Of a stretch of 64,000 nt of DNA, positions 1 to 7,992 are shown in pieces. The notes beneath the pieces were generated by a model that was not told where the DNA came from, did not search any database, and was given only the letters and a program-made list of their open reading frames with translations. A program made the position numbers and the translations under genes. The first letter of the stretch is position 1. Each line of letters opens with the position of its first letter. Origin of the DNA: Oscillospiraceae bacterium. Lineage in GTDB: Bacteria; Bacillota_A; Clostridia; Oscillospirales; CAG-272. Where the stretch lies: positions 12,137-76,136 of the forward strand of contig SVUH01000004.1 of the NCBI GenBank assembly GCA_015063335.1, given 5' to 3'.

Positions 1-25
1 GATCGCCCTCAGAGGGAGGTACACA

Positions 26-39
26 GACCGGAAACGGTC
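26..39 (+). promoter_or_regulatory. GNRA-capped hairpin in the rpmG leader
   Basis: GACCG-GAAA-CGGTC forms a 5-bp stem with a GAAA tetraloop about 30 bases upstream of rpmG. There is no T tract after it, so it is more likely a leader or processing structure than a terminator. The upstream end of the transcript lies outside the window. Confidence 0.3.
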
Positions 40-70
40 AAATAAATTTAATATGGGAGGTGCCGAAATC

Positions 71-232
71 ATGGCTAATGATGCAAGAGTCAAAATTACT
101 CTCGTGTGCACAGAGTGCAAGCAGAGAAACTATGACACAAAGAAGAATAAGAAGAATGATCCGGACAGATTGGAACTTAAAAAGTATTGCAAGTTCTGCC
201 GCAAGCACACTCTTCACAAAGAGTCTAAGTGA
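71..232 (+). CDS. rpmG: 50S ribosomal protein L33
   Basis: 53-residue large-subunit ribosomal protein. Two CxxC pairs (CTEC near residue 14 and CKFC near residue 41) show the zinc-binding (C+) form of L33. The ATG at 71 follows GGGAGG at 55-60 with normal spacing; an ATG at 60 in another frame is spurious. It is the first gene of the rpmG-secE-nusG unit, the common order in Firmicutes, and its stop lies 15 bases before the secE ATG. The call rests on length, cysteine pattern and context. Confidence 0.93.
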   Translation: MANDARVKITLVCTECKQRNYDTKKNKKNDPDRLELKKYCKFCRKHTLHKESK

Positions 233-247
233 TTGGGGAGGGGAAAG

Positions 248-799
248 ATGACTACTATAAACAAGAGAAGTCTTATCGCCCTGCTAATGTCATTTGTGTT
301 GATCATTTCACTCTTCACCGTCGCAGCATCCGCAACCGAGGCTCCCACAACCGGCGCAACAACAGAAACAGAATCTGTTGAAGAAACCGAAACGGGAACA
401 AAGGGAACAAGCGGAACCACTGAGGACAAAAAAGAGGAAACCACTGCCGGAGCCGCTTCCGGAAATACTTCCGGAACAAACAATGGAACTACAGCGCCAA
501 GCCAGAAAGTAATCGATACCAAGCAGTCGCTTATCATAAACGCGATCATCGTTGGTGTTATCATTGTTATTCTCGTGCTTGTAGCTATCAGATTCCACAA
601 GAAGCTGGGTGAGTTTTTCCGTTCTGTTAAGAGTGAGCTTGGAAAGATCGTATGGTCGTCAAAGGAGAATACTCGCAAGAGTTTCCTTGTCGTTGCGGTA
701 GTTGCCGTTACGGTTGCTATTATGATCGGACTTATCGACTATGCGTTCAACACAGGCATTGCTAAGCTTGACGAGATCATTAACTATTTGAGGGCTTAA
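248..799 (+). CDS. secE: Preprotein translocase subunit SecE with long N-terminal extension
   Basis: About 183 residues. The C-terminal third is a typical short SecE: an amphipathic helix (FFRSVKSELGKIVWSS) followed by one transmembrane helix. SecE clamps the SecY channel. The first 110 residues are unusual: a signal-like hydrophobic helix (about 8-28), a Thr/Glu/Gly-rich low-complexity stretch (about 29-80) and a second hydrophobic helix (about 88-110). Typical Firmicutes SecE is only 60-80 residues. The ATG at 248 is preferred over a TTG at 233 because GGGGAGGGG lies just before it. nusG begins 2 bases after the stop, as usual. Confidence 0.9.
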   Translation: MTTINKRSLIALLMSFVLIISLFTVAASATEAPTTGATTETESVEETETGTKGTSGTTEDKKEETTAGAASGNTSGTNNGTTAPSQKVIDTKQSLIINAIIVGVIIVILVLVAIRFHKKLGEFFRSVKSELGKIVWSSKENTRKSFLVVAVVAVTVAIMIGLIDYAFNTGIAKLDEIINYLRA

Positions 800-800
800 T

Positions 801-1355
801 ATGAGCGATCTCGATGGAATGAACGTAGGCCTGAGATGGTACGTTGCGCACACCTATTCGGGTTATGAAAATAAGGTTAAAGCAAACCTTGAAAAAATCG
901 TGGAAAACCGCGGACTTGGAAATCTTATTTACGATATAAAGATTCCCGTTGAAACGATAGTCCACAAAGACGGCGAAAAGGAAAAGGTTGAGGAAGTCAA
1001 GATCTATCCGAGCTACGTGTTCATTAAGATGGTCATGACAGACGAAAGCTGGCACGCCGTCAGAAATATTACCGGTGTCACAGGCTTTGTAGGACCCGGA
1101 TCCCGTCCCACCCCGCTCTCAGAGCAGGAGGTAATGGATATGAACATTGAAAGTGTAGAGGAAGCTAAAGTTCAGCTCACGTTCAGTGTTGGTGACGAGG
1201 TTAGCATCATAAGCGGCTTGTTTGAGGGCTACGAGGGTGTAGTCCAGTCTATAACGGAGGATCTTAAGACGGTTACCGTGCTTGTAAAGCGCGGACGCAG
1301 AGATATGCCCGTTGAGATCGAGTCGGAGATGCTCAAGCTTAAAAACAAAAATTGA
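801..1355 (+). CDS. nusG: Transcription termination/antitermination protein NusG
   Basis: 184 residues, normal for the family. The NGN domain spans about 11-118 (WYVAHTYSGYENKVK, IYPSYVFIKM, VTGFVGPGSRPTPL) and a KOW domain follows (about 128-160, VGDEVSIISGLFEGYEGVV). NusG binds RNA polymerase, alters pausing and couples transcription to translation. It starts 2 bases after secE, so the two are probably translationally coupled. The start at 801 could alternatively be the Met at codon 7. Confidence 0.97.
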   Translation: MSDLDGMNVGLRWYVAHTYSGYENKVKANLEKIVENRGLGNLIYDIKIPVETIVHKDGEKEKVEEVKIYPSYVFIKMVMTDESWHAVRNITGVTGFVGPGSRPTPLSEQEVMDMNIESVEEAKVQLTFSVGDEVSIISGLFEGYEGVVQSITEDLKTVTVLVKRGRRDMPVEIESEMLKLKNKN

Positions 1356-1361
1356 TTTTTT

Positions 1362-1435
1362 CGGATTTTAGTAAAATCCGCCCGCCAAAACTTTTTGGCG
1401 TAAAGTGGGAGGGAAAAAATTCTTTTAATTTTCCC
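1362..1435 (+). promoter_or_regulatory. Three consecutive hairpins between nusG and rplK
   Basis: CGGATTTT/AAAATCCG (1362-1380), CGCCAAAA/TTTTGGCG (1383-1400) and GGGAAAAAATT/AATTTTCCC (1411-1435) follow each other in the 112-base gap. None ends in a clean T tract. They may process the nusG-rplK transcript, attenuate it, or form the L1 feedback site known upstream of rplK in other bacteria. The role is inferred. Confidence 0.4.
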
Positions 1436-1467
1436 GCACAAGTACCACTATGGAGGTGTATTTAATT

Positions 1468-1893
1468 ATGGCTAAGAAAATAATGGGTTACATTAAATTG
1501 CAGCTTCCCGCAGGTAAGGCTACTCCTCAGCCTCCCGTAGGTCCTGCACTCGGTCAGTACGGTGTTGCAATTCCTGTATTTACAAAGGAATTCAACGAGA
1601 GAACCAAAAACGATATGGGTCTCATCATTCCCGTTGTTATCACGGTATACGCTGACCGTTCGTTTACGTTTATCACAAAGACTCCCCCTGCAGCAGTTCT
1701 TATCAAGAAGGCAGCAGGAATCGAGTCCGGCTCCGCTAAGCCCAACAAGGACAAGGTTGCAAAGCTTACCAAGGAGCAGGTAAGAAAGATCGCTGAAACA
1801 AAGATGCCCGACCTCAACGCAGGCTCTATCGAGGCTGCAATGAGCATGGTAGCAGGAACAGCTCGCTCTATGGGCGTTCTTGTAGAAGACTGA
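1468..1893 (+). CDS. rplK: 50S ribosomal protein L11
   Basis: 141 residues, the standard length. The N terminus [20 protein letters not shown], the PPVGPALGQ motif and the C-terminal RNA-binding domain ending in RSMGVLVED are diagnostic. L11 forms the GTPase-associated centre with 23S rRNA. The ATG at 1468 is chosen because GGAGG lies at 1452-1456; the in-frame ATG at 1450 would overlap that site. rplA follows 19 bases later. Confidence 0.97.
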   Translation: MAKKIMGYIKLQLPAGKATPQPPVGPALGQYGVAIPVFTKEFNERTKNDMGLIIPVVITVYADRSFTFITKTPPAAVLIKKAAGIESGSAKPNKDKVAKLTKEQVRKIAETKMPDLNAGSIEAAMSMVAGTARSMGVLVED

Positions 1894-1912
1894 TAGAGGA
1901 GGTAAGTAGAAA

Positions 1913-2599
1913 ATGGGAAAGAAGTATACAGATAGCGTAAAGCTTATTGAAAAGAACAGACTCTACGATCCTTCCGAGGCTCTCGGTCTTGTTTGCCAGA
2001 CATCTAAGGCAAAGTTTGATGAAACTGTTGAAGTACACGTTCGTCTGGGCGTTGACTCCCGTCACGCAGACCAGCAGGTTCGTGGTGCAGTTGTTCTCCC
2101 CAACGGTACGGGTAAATCTGTAAAGGTTCTCGTATTTGCTAAGGGTGACAACGTGCAAAAGGCTCTCGACGCAGGCGCAGATTACGCAGGCGGAGCAGAG
2201 TATGCAGAAAAGATCACAGCTGAAAACTGGTTCGATTTTGACGTAGTAATCGCATCCCCCGACATGATGGGTGTTATCGGACGTCTTGGTAAGGTGCTCG
2301 GTCCTAAGGGACTTATGCCTTCTCCTAAGGCAGGTACCGTTACTCCTGACGTCGCAAGAGCAGTTACCGAGGCTAAGGCAGGTAAGATCGAGTACAGACT
2401 TGATAAGACCAACATCATTCACTGTCCTATCGGTAAGGCGTCCTTCGGTGTTGAGAAGATCCAGGAGAACTTTGACACACTTCTCGGCGCTATTATCAAG
2501 GCAAAGCCCGCCGCTGCAAAGGGTCAGTACATCAAGAGCTGCGTTGTAGCTTCCACGATGGGCCCCGGCATTAAGGTAAATCAGGGTAAGCTTGGTTAA
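1913..2599 (+). CDS. rplA: 50S ribosomal protein L1
   Basis: 228 residues, standard length. L1 motifs are clear ([40 protein letters not shown]). L1 builds the mobile L1 stalk near the E site and in many bacteria represses its own operon. RBS GAGGAGG precedes the ATG. The operon ends at a strong terminator just downstream; rplJ, rplL and rpoBC, which often follow, are absent from this locus. Confidence 0.97.
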   Translation: MGKKYTDSVKLIEKNRLYDPSEALGLVCQTSKAKFDETVEVHVRLGVDSRHADQQVRGAVVLPNGTGKSVKVLVFAKGDNVQKALDAGADYAGGAEYAEKITAENWFDFDVVIASPDMMGVIGRLGKVLGPKGLMPSPKAGTVTPDVARAVTEAKAGKIEYRLDKTNIIHCPIGKASFGVEKIQENFDTLLGAIIKAKPAAAKGQYIKSCVVASTMGPGIKVNQGKLG

Positions 2600-2614
2600 T
2601 TTAATAACCGTAAA

Positions 2615-2647
2615 AATACCGTGAGCTTTAGCTCACGGTATTTTTTA
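2615..2647 (+). terminator. Bidirectional terminator between rplA and hpf
   Basis: AATACCGTGAGC-TTTA-GCTCACGGTATT is a 12-bp perfect stem followed by TTTTT on the plus strand. A T run also follows on the minus strand, so it serves both rplA and the convergent hpf. Confidence 0.92.
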
Positions 2648-2671
2648 TTGAAACATCAGTAAGATGCCTAT

Positions 2672-3199
2672 TTAGTTTTCCGGCTCAATAAGACCGTAGT
2701 TTCCGTCTTTGCGAGTATATACCACACATGTTTTTCCCGTATCCGCATCGTTGAAAACAAAGAAGCTGTGTCCCAATAGATTCATCTGCATTATTGCCTC
2801 TTCCGCGGACATAGGAGTATATTCAAAGGTCTTTTTTCTGATTATCATCTCGGGCATATCGGGCTCATCGTTTGCCTGTTCAACAAATCCCTCGGGAATA
2901 AGCCCCTCGCGCAGCTTTTTGCGAAGACGGGTCTTATTTTTGCGTATCTGCCTTTCAATATTATCAATTGATCTATCTAAAGCATCTCTGAAGCTATCCG
3001 CGTCAACCTCACTTCTGAAAAGCGTGTTTGAGGCCTTGATGGTAACTTCAAGCGTGCAAAGATTGCGTTTGTGTGAGAGCGTTACCGTTGCGCTAGCCTC
3101 ACCACCGAAGAATTTATCAAGCTTTGAGAGCTTTTCTTCGATAAGCGCTTTTGTGTCGTCATACACGTTCAACTGTCTGCCGATAATGTTTATCTTCAT
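2672..3199 (-). CDS. hpf: Ribosome hibernation promoting factor, long form
   Basis: 175 residues. The N-terminal S30AE/HPF domain (MKINIIGRQLNVYDDTKALIEEKL) binds the 30S decoding region. A linker leads to the C-terminal dimerisation domain (FEYTPMSAEEAIMQMNLLGHSFFVF) that drives 100S ribosome formation in Firmicutes. The ATG at 3199 has AGGAGG immediately upstream (3203-3208 on the plus strand); an upstream in-frame extension to 3277 lacks such a site. Monocistronic and convergent with rplA. Confidence 0.94.
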   Translation of the reverse strand: MKINIIGRQLNVYDDTKALIEEKLSKLDKFFGGEASATVTLSHKRNLCTLEVTIKASNTLFRSEVDADSFRDALDRSIDNIERQIRKNKTRLRKKLREGLIPEGFVEQANDEPDMPEMIIRKKTFEYTPMSAEEAIMQMNLLGHSFFVFNDADTGKTCVVYTRKDGNYGLIEPEN

Positions 3200-3524
3200 A
3201 TGGACCTCCTTGTGCCGCTCAGGGCGGCGATTTATTTTAAGCCTTGCCGTATTGCAAGAGCTGCTAACAAAAAACACAGACGGATGTCAAGATATCTATC
3301 TCTCGAACCCGCCTTTCCTCAATATTTAGTTAAAGAACTCGCCTTTTACTATATTCAGTATATCATATGAGGCAGACTAAATATTTAAGAAAAAATTAAC
3401 ATTGTGCAAACTTTATGAAAATAAAGATATTTTTATAATATTTTTGTGCATAATTGCCTTATGATTTTAAATATATTAGAATCTCATCAAAAAATAAATA
3501 TAAATAAAAATTTCAAAAAACGTA
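3200..3524. other. AT-rich gap upstream of hpf
   Basis: No gene seen. It should hold the hpf promoter. Two 10-base arms, AATATTTAGT (3321-3330) and ACTAAATATT (3376-3385), are inverted repeats 45 bases apart and could be a regulatory site. The rest is A/T-rich sequence. Confidence 0.35.
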
Positions 3525-3552
3525 TTGACAAAAGAATTTTTTGTGGTATAAT
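3525..3552 (+). promoter_or_regulatory. Promoter of tRNA-Arg
   Basis: TTGACA (3525-3530), 16-base spacer, TATAAT (3547-3552). The tRNA starts 19 bases after the -10 box. Confidence 0.82.
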
Positions 3553-3570
3553 ATATAAGTACGAAAAAAT

Positions 3571-3647
3571 GTGCCATTAGCTCAGCTGGATAGAGTGTTT
3601 GGCTACGAACCAAAAGGTCGGGGGTTCGAATCCCTCATGGCACGCCA
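3571..3647 (+). tRNA. tRNA-Arg (ACG)
   Basis: Acceptor GTGCCAT/ATGGCAC is perfect. The anticodon stem TTTGG/CCAAA encloses loop CTACGAA with anticodon ACG, and the T-arm loop is TTCGAAT. CCA is encoded at 3645-3647. A34 is normally deaminated to inosine, reading CGU/CGC/CGA. It has its own promoter and terminator. Confidence 0.95.
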
Positions 3648-3651
3648 AAAA

Positions 3652-3683
3652 AGCGGAATACCCATCGGGTATTCCGCTTTTTT
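3652..3683 (+). terminator. Terminator of tRNA-Arg
   Basis: AGCGGAATACCC-atc-GGGTATTCCGCT followed by TTTTTT. The right half of this element recurs about 110 bases downstream. Confidence 0.88.
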
Positions 3684-3813
3684 GCTTACCACGAGGGTAC
3701 AGAGAACTCCTACAACTCAAATCCAGCGGATTTGAGTTAAAGGTTCGAATCCCGTTGTATAATTTCATAAAGCAAATCGGGTATTCCGCTTTTTTGCTTA
3801 CCACGAGAGTACA
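3664..3813 (+). repeat. Duplicated tRNA-terminator segment flanking a tRNA-like remnant
   Basis: A 38-base segment (3664-3701) recurs at 3776-3813 with one mismatch; it contains the right arm of the tRNA-Arg terminator plus GCTTACCACGAG. Between the copies, 3711-3759 has outer arms TACAAC/GTTGTA, a perfect 10-bp inner stem ACTCAAATCC/GGATTTGAGT (3715-3737) and a T-arm-like GGTTCGAATCCC. This looks like a decayed tRNA or a recombination scar next to tRNA-Arg. No usable tRNA can be folded. Confidence 0.5.
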
Positions 3814-3854
3814 TTTTTGCATTAGATTCCATTCTTCTTTTTGAGTTACTTTTG

Positions 3855-3883
3855 TTGACACAAAAAATAGCTTGTGATATAAT
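3855..3883 (+). promoter_or_regulatory. Promoter of the EEP-family gene
   Basis: TTGACA (3855-3860), 17-base spacer, TATAAT (3878-3883). The expected start of transcription near 3890 would leave an ATG at 3895 without an RBS, which favours the ATG at 3922. Confidence 0.82.
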
Positions 3884-3921
3884 TAAACTGTACAATGACT
3901 CTTTTTTGGGGGTACGTAAAC

Positions 3922-4800
3922 ATGAGAATAATGACAAGCAATATATGGGGAGATTATTTTAAAAATCCGCCTCGTGGCAGGGATGATAACCTTTTTTCCG
4001 TATTTGAGAAATATGTTCCGGACGTTTTGGGTTTTCAAGAGGTAACTAAAAGCTGGTATGAAAGCTCTCTGTTTGAAAACCTGAGCAGGGATTATTATTT
4101 TGTTGGAACGGAGATAATAGGCTCATCAAACTTTGTTCCTTTGGCAATAAAAAAAAATGCCACGCTTATATCAAAGGGCTTTGAATATCTCGAGGGCACA
4201 CCCGACAAATCAAAGGCTATCACGTGGGCGGTAGTAGAACAAAACGGCAAGATATTCGCTTTGTGTAATACTCATTTTTGGTGGATGCGCGGCACGGAGC
4301 CCGAGCCTACAAAAAGAAACGCGGGAGTGCTTGATCTTACGCTTGATGATCATTGTAGGCTGCGCGCAAACAACGCAAAGCAGCTATTCAGCTTGATGAA
4401 GCATATTCAAGACAGATATTCTTGCCCCGTGTTTGCGTTTGGAGATATGAACGCCACTATAGAGGAGGAGGTTTTCCAAATTTATCGTCAAAACGGCGTA
4501 AAAATGCTTTACGACATTGCAAAAAACAGGGATAACGGTTGCACCATGCACGGAGATCCTATAAGGCAAGATGACGGCAGCTATCACGGAGTAAGAGCAA
4601 CCGACGATTATTTACAGCATTTCAGAACGCTGTTATGTCTGCCAGAGCGCTCCGTTGATACCGCACACCATACTTCCATAGATCATATAGTTGGCTTTGG
4701 AGAAGACTTTTGGGTGTCCGAGTATCGTATAATTGAGGATCAGCAAGCCTTAGACGCAACGGATCATTCGCCCGTTTATGCAGACGTGGAGTTTATCTAA
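3922..4800 (+). CDS. Endonuclease/exonuclease/phosphatase (EEP) family protein
   Basis: About 292 residues. The EEP fold signature is present: MTSNIWGD at the N terminus, GFQEV with the metal-binding Glu, CNTHFWW, FGDMNA (Asp/Asn) and a C-terminal DATDHSPV with the catalytic Asp-His pair. Such enzymes are Mg-dependent phosphodiesterases or phosphatases; the substrate (nucleic acid, sugar phosphate or lipid) cannot be read from sequence. No signal peptide, so cytoplasmic. A histidine phosphatase gene follows 20 bases later, probably in the same transcript. Start chosen from promoter position and GGGGG upstream. Confidence 0.8.
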   Translation: MRIMTSNIWGDYFKNPPRGRDDNLFSVFEKYVPDVLGFQEVTKSWYESSLFENLSRDYYFVGTEIIGSSNFVPLAIKKNATLISKGFEYLEGTPDKSKAITWAVVEQNGKIFALCNTHFWWMRGTEPEPTKRNAGVLDLTLDDHCRLRANNAKQLFSLMKHIQDRYSCPVFAFGDMNATIEEEVFQIYRQNGVKMLYDIAKNRDNGCTMHGDPIRQDDGSYHGVRATDDYLQHFRTLLCLPERSVDTAHHTSIDHIVGFGEDFWVSEYRIIEDQQALDATDHSPVYADVEFI

Positions 4801-4820
4801 ATCAGATATAGGAGATCATC

Positions 4821-5540
4821 ATGATATTTTACTACATAAGACACGGGGATCCAATATACAATCCCGATTCGCTGACGCCTCTGGGTGAGCGTCAAGCTGA
4901 GGCCGTTGCAAAAAGACTTGCCCTGCACGGACTCGATAAGATATATTCTTCGCCCTCAAATCGCGCGAAATTGACAGCGCAACCTACGTGTGAAATGCTT
5001 AAAAAGCAAGCGGAGATAGTTGATTTTGCAAATGAGGGAAACGCGTGGAAATATTTTACCACTCCCCGCGAGGACGGTCAGGGAAGAACTTGGCTGTTTC
5101 AAAATCAGCGCTCTCTGGATTTGTTTGCCGCGCCCGAATTGCGCGCGCTTGGTGACCGCTGGTTTGATCATCCCGAGCTTAAGGACAAAAATTATGCCGA
5201 GGGCGTGGAATGGATATATCAGAACGTAGACAAATTCTTTTTGGATCTTGGGTACGAGCATGAAAGATACACGGGAAGATATAAAATAATCAAGCCAAAC
5301 AATGATAGAGTTGCCTTGTTTGCTCATCAGGGAATGGGTATCGCGCTTATAAGTACGCTTTTGGACATTCCTTATCCTCAGTTCTGCTCACATTTTGATA
5401 TAGGTCTTACGGGCATGACGGTTATAGAATTTCGCGAAAAAGATGGATATGCAATACCAAAGGTATTGACCTATTCTTCAGACTCACACATCTATCGCGA
5501 GGGGCTGCCAACTAAATACAATAATTACGTCTATATTTAA
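4821..5540 (+). CDS. Histidine phosphatase family protein
   Basis: 239 residues. The RHG motif (YIRHGDP, residues about 6-12) gives the phosphorylated His, with YSSPSNRAKLTA downstream and the second catalytic His in LFAHQGMG. This is the phosphoglycerate-mutase-like superfamily; the substrate is unknown. RBS GGAG precedes the ATG. It is the second gene after the EEP protein and ends at a strong bidirectional terminator. Confidence 0.83.
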   Translation: MIFYYIRHGDPIYNPDSLTPLGERQAEAVAKRLALHGLDKIYSSPSNRAKLTAQPTCEMLKKQAEIVDFANEGNAWKYFTTPREDGQGRTWLFQNQRSLDLFAAPELRALGDRWFDHPELKDKNYAEGVEWIYQNVDKFFLDLGYEHERYTGRYKIIKPNNDRVALFAHQGMGIALISTLLDIPYPQFCSHFDIGLTGMTVIEFREKDGYAIPKVLTYSSDSHIYREGLPTKYNNYVYI

Positions 5541-5544
5541 TAAC

Positions 5545-5583
5545 AAAAATCCGTATCCTCTTTGTGAGGATACGGATTTTTAT
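5545..5583 (+). terminator. Bidirectional terminator
   Basis: AAAATCCGTATCCTC-tttgt-GAGGATACGGATTTT with T/A runs on both sides. It ends the phosphatase transcript and the minus-strand beta-galactosidase transcript. Confidence 0.92.
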
Positions 5584-5592
5584 TAATACATT

Positions 5593-6837
5593 TTAGGGCT
5601 TCTTTATCTTATTAAGCTGCTTGTTGAGCTTAAGAAGCTCTTCCTTTGTGAAGCTTACGTTCATCATACCCATCATGCTTGTAAGACGGAGAACGGTAAA
5701 TCCGCCCATCATTTCCATAAGACCGCCGCCGGAGGAAAGATCAACGTCAAAGCCGCCGGACTTCTTTTCGTCCTTATCCTTCTTGCCCGCGTTCATCTTC
5801 TTTTTGAGCTTAAGACCGAGCTTAATGAACCAGAGCTTACCTCTCTTGGTGTTCATAATGTCGCCAAGCTTGTCGTTGAGAGAGAAGCGTCCCTCAGGAG
5901 CGTCGATATCGAACCAGTTGAGAACCGCACCCTTTTCAACAAGAACGTAGTCCATATTCATCTCATCAACCTTGCGGATGTCGCCTTCGTCGGTAAACTC
6001 GCCCGCCTTTGCAACGATGTGGCTCTCGCCAACGTTCTTTACGTCGAAGTAGAAGAAATGATTATCAGCCGTCTTTTTACCGATGCTCTCGCCGTTAACG
6101 AACAGCTCAACCTCAGGAAGGTTAGAGTAAACGGTTACCTTTGTTACGTCCTCAACTCTGTCAATGTATCTCTTGCCGCACAGGTGAACGAAGGGATCAA
6201 CCTCGGGGGATACGAGCCATGCCTTGTAAGCAAAGAAGGCGTCCTTCTTGTATTTGCGGTCCATGGTGATAAGACCCTTGTGGTTCTGTCCGTTCTCGCC
6301 GCCTTCAGCTCTCGCGTCAGCGCCGAAGTCAAACATATTCCATACGTGAGTAGCCCACATATACTTTCTCGTGAAGAGCTGCTTTATAAGCTCCTCGTGA
6401 TAAAGTGCCTGGTATTCCTCTGTATAGTCGCCCTGCTTGGGGTCGCTGGTGTGCCAGTTAAGAGCCTCACAGCCGTACTCGGAGCAACCGATCGGGATGG
6501 TGGGGTGAGTAGCATGGAACTTATCGAACCAAGGTCCGTTCATGCTCGTGTCGCCGCCGTACCAACCAAAATAGTGATTGTAGGAAACAACGTCAGGGAT
6601 CTGGAGATAGGGATCGTCCATCTTACACATGGAAACAGCGGCGATGGTGGTAAGACGTGTCTTATCCATCTCATGAACCATATCGTTGAGTATTCTGTGG
6701 TTTTCAAGCAGATCCTCGTCAGAGCCGCCGATAGATATCTCATTGGAAAGACCCCAGACAACGATACAAGGATGGTTGTAATTCTGCGTTACAAGCTCCT
6801 TCATCTGCGAGATAGTGTTCTCGCGGCCTGTGGGCAT
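5593..6837 (-). CDS. Beta-galactosidase GH2, C-terminal part (frameshifted from 6740-7858)
   Basis: Carries the second half of the GH2 TIM barrel. WGLSNEIS has the acid/base Glu of the family NE motif, and GCSEYGCEALNWH holds the nucleophile Glu. Then come WNMFDFGADARAEGG, a beta domain and a 100-residue lysine- and Gly/Met-rich tail (FTKEELLKLNKQLNKIKKP). The open frame continues upstream to 7038 but there it is out of register with the protein; real homology begins at the T6 tract at 6842-6847. 6837 is the first in-frame ATG after the shift and is not proposed as a true start. Confidence 0.8.
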   Translation of the reverse strand: MPTGRENTISQMKELVTQNYNHPCIVVWGLSNEISIGGSDEDLLENHRILNDMVHEMDKTRLTTIAAVSMCKMDDPYLQIPDVVSYNHYFGWYGGDTSMNGPWFDKFHATHPTIPIGCSEYGCEALNWHTSDPKQGDYTEEYQALYHEELIKQLFTRKYMWATHVWNMFDFGADARAEGGENGQNHKGLITMDRKYKKDAFFAYKAWLVSPEVDPFVHLCGKRYIDRVEDVTKVTVYSNLPEVELFVNGESIGKKTADNHFFYFDVKNVGESHIVAKAGEFTDEGDIRKVDEMNMDYVLVEKGAVLNWFDIDAPEGRFSLNDKLGDIMNTKRGKLWFIKLGLKLKKKMNAGKKDKDEKKSGGFDVDLSSGGGLMEMMGGFTVLRLTSMMGMMNVSFTKEELLKLNKQLNKIKKP

Positions 6838-7858
6838 GTGCTTTTTTAATATAGGGAATTTCCGCCCAGATAACAAGGCCCTTCTCATCGCAGAGATCGT
6901 AGAAATACTGATCGTGCTGATAGTGAGCAAGACGGATAGTGGTTGCACCGACCTCCATAATGAGATCAATGTCCTCTCTGTGATGCTCGGGGAGCAGAGC
7001 GTTACCAACACCCCATCTGTCCTGATGGCGAGATACACCGCGGAGAGGATATTCCTCGCCGTTGAGAATAAATCCGTTGTTGGGGTCTATCTTGAAGGTA
7101 CGGCATCCAAAGCGGTTGCAAACGTTATCAAGAACAGTTTCACCCTCAACTATCTCAACCTCGCAGCAGTAGAGATAAGGATCCTTGCGTCCGTTCCAAA
7201 GGTGGACGTTAGCTATGTCAAATACTACTTTCTTGTCGGTAGACTCGATCTTTGCGATCTCGTTTTCCTCTTTGTCATAAACGGTATAAACGAGCTTCTG
7301 ATTTTCAGCAAGCTCGGTGGTATATACCTCAACCTCTACCTTAGCATCAGCACCAACGATCTCGGGCGTGATCTTGAGTCCTACTCCGCCGTGATAATCA
7401 AGGTCGAAATGAGCCTTGTTAACGCAAACAAGGTTTACGTCACGATAAAGACCGCCATAGAATGTAAAGTCAGCCATCTGAGGATAAACTGTTTCGTTAG
7501 CTGAGTTGTCAACGATAACAGCGATCTCGGTCGAGTCGGTGAGCTTATCGGTTATGTTTACTCTCCAGGTGGAGTAACCGCCGTCGTGATGAGCAAGCTT
7601 TTCGCCGTTAACGTAAACGTCGGCAGATGAGTTTGCTCCGCGGAACTCGAGGTAATAAAGATCAGCCTCGGGGAGTTCTGCCTTGTTGAGCGTCTTTACA
7701 TAAAGGCAAGAGCCGCGGAAATAATCGTTACCGCCGTCAAATCCGTCCTCAGCGTTCCATGTGTGGGGAAGGTTTAAGGTCGCGCCGTCGCGAGCCGTAA
7801 TATCCGTGGTGTCCTTCTTAAAGAGCCAATTTTCATTAAGATTGATAATTTGTCTCAC
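6740..7858 (-). CDS. Beta-galactosidase GH2, N-terminal part
   Basis: Holds the sugar-binding and immunoglobulin-like domains (NENWLFKKDT, LNLPHTWNAEDG, FYGGLYRDVNLV) and the start of the barrel (FILNGEEYPLRGVSRHQDRWGVGNALL, MEVGATTIRLAHYQHDQYFYDLCDEKGLVIWAEIPY). After AEIPYIKK the frame becomes unrelated and stops at 6740. Removing one A from the A6 tract (minus strand, 6842-6847) joins it to HMPTGRENTISQMKEL, giving about 750 residues, normal for GH2. It would hydrolyse beta-galactosides in the cytoplasm. Its partner is the GPH symporter upstream. Confidence 0.85.
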   Translation of the reverse strand: MRQIINLNENWLFKKDTTDITARDGATLNLPHTWNAEDGFDGGNDYFRGSCLYVKTLNKAELPEADLYYLEFRGANSSADVYVNGEKLAHHDGGYSTWRVNITDKLTDSTEIAVIVDNSANETVYPQMADFTFYGGLYRDVNLVCVNKAHFDLDYHGGVGLKITPEIVGADAKVEVEVYTTELAENQKLVYTVYDKEENEIAKIESTDKKVVFDIANVHLWNGRKDPYLYCCEVEIVEGETVLDNVCNRFGCRTFKIDPNNGFILNGEEYPLRGVSRHQDRWGVGNALLPEHHREDIDLIMEVGATTIRLAHYQHDQYFYDLCDEKGLVIWAEIPYIKKAHAHRPREHYLADEGACNAELQPSLYRCLGSFQ

Positions 7859-7946
7859 GTTTGTGTCTCCTATTATATTTATTTACGAAAATTATATACA
7901 CACGATATTAATCATGTTTTAACAAATGAATTGTTTTTTAAAAATA

Positions 7947-7975
7947 CGGTGTCCGACCGAGTAGATCGGACACCG
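7947..7975 (-). terminator. Hairpin between symporter and beta-galactosidase genes
   Basis: CGGTGTCCGA / TCGGACACCG with a 9-base loop, followed on the minus strand by TATTTTTAAAAAA. It may end or weaken transcription after the symporter, so the galactosidase may have partly separate control. Confidence 0.75.
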
Positions 7976-7992
7976 AGAAAGGTTTTTAATGA

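Noticed and set aside
3711..3759. Second tRNA gene after tRNA-Arg
   Set aside because: A T-arm-like sequence and outer arms exist, but no D-arm or anticodon arm of normal size can be formed.
6837..6850. Programmed frameshift in beta-galactosidase
   Set aside because: The slip would have to be +1 and no known stimulator or need is apparent; an indel in an A6 tract is simpler.
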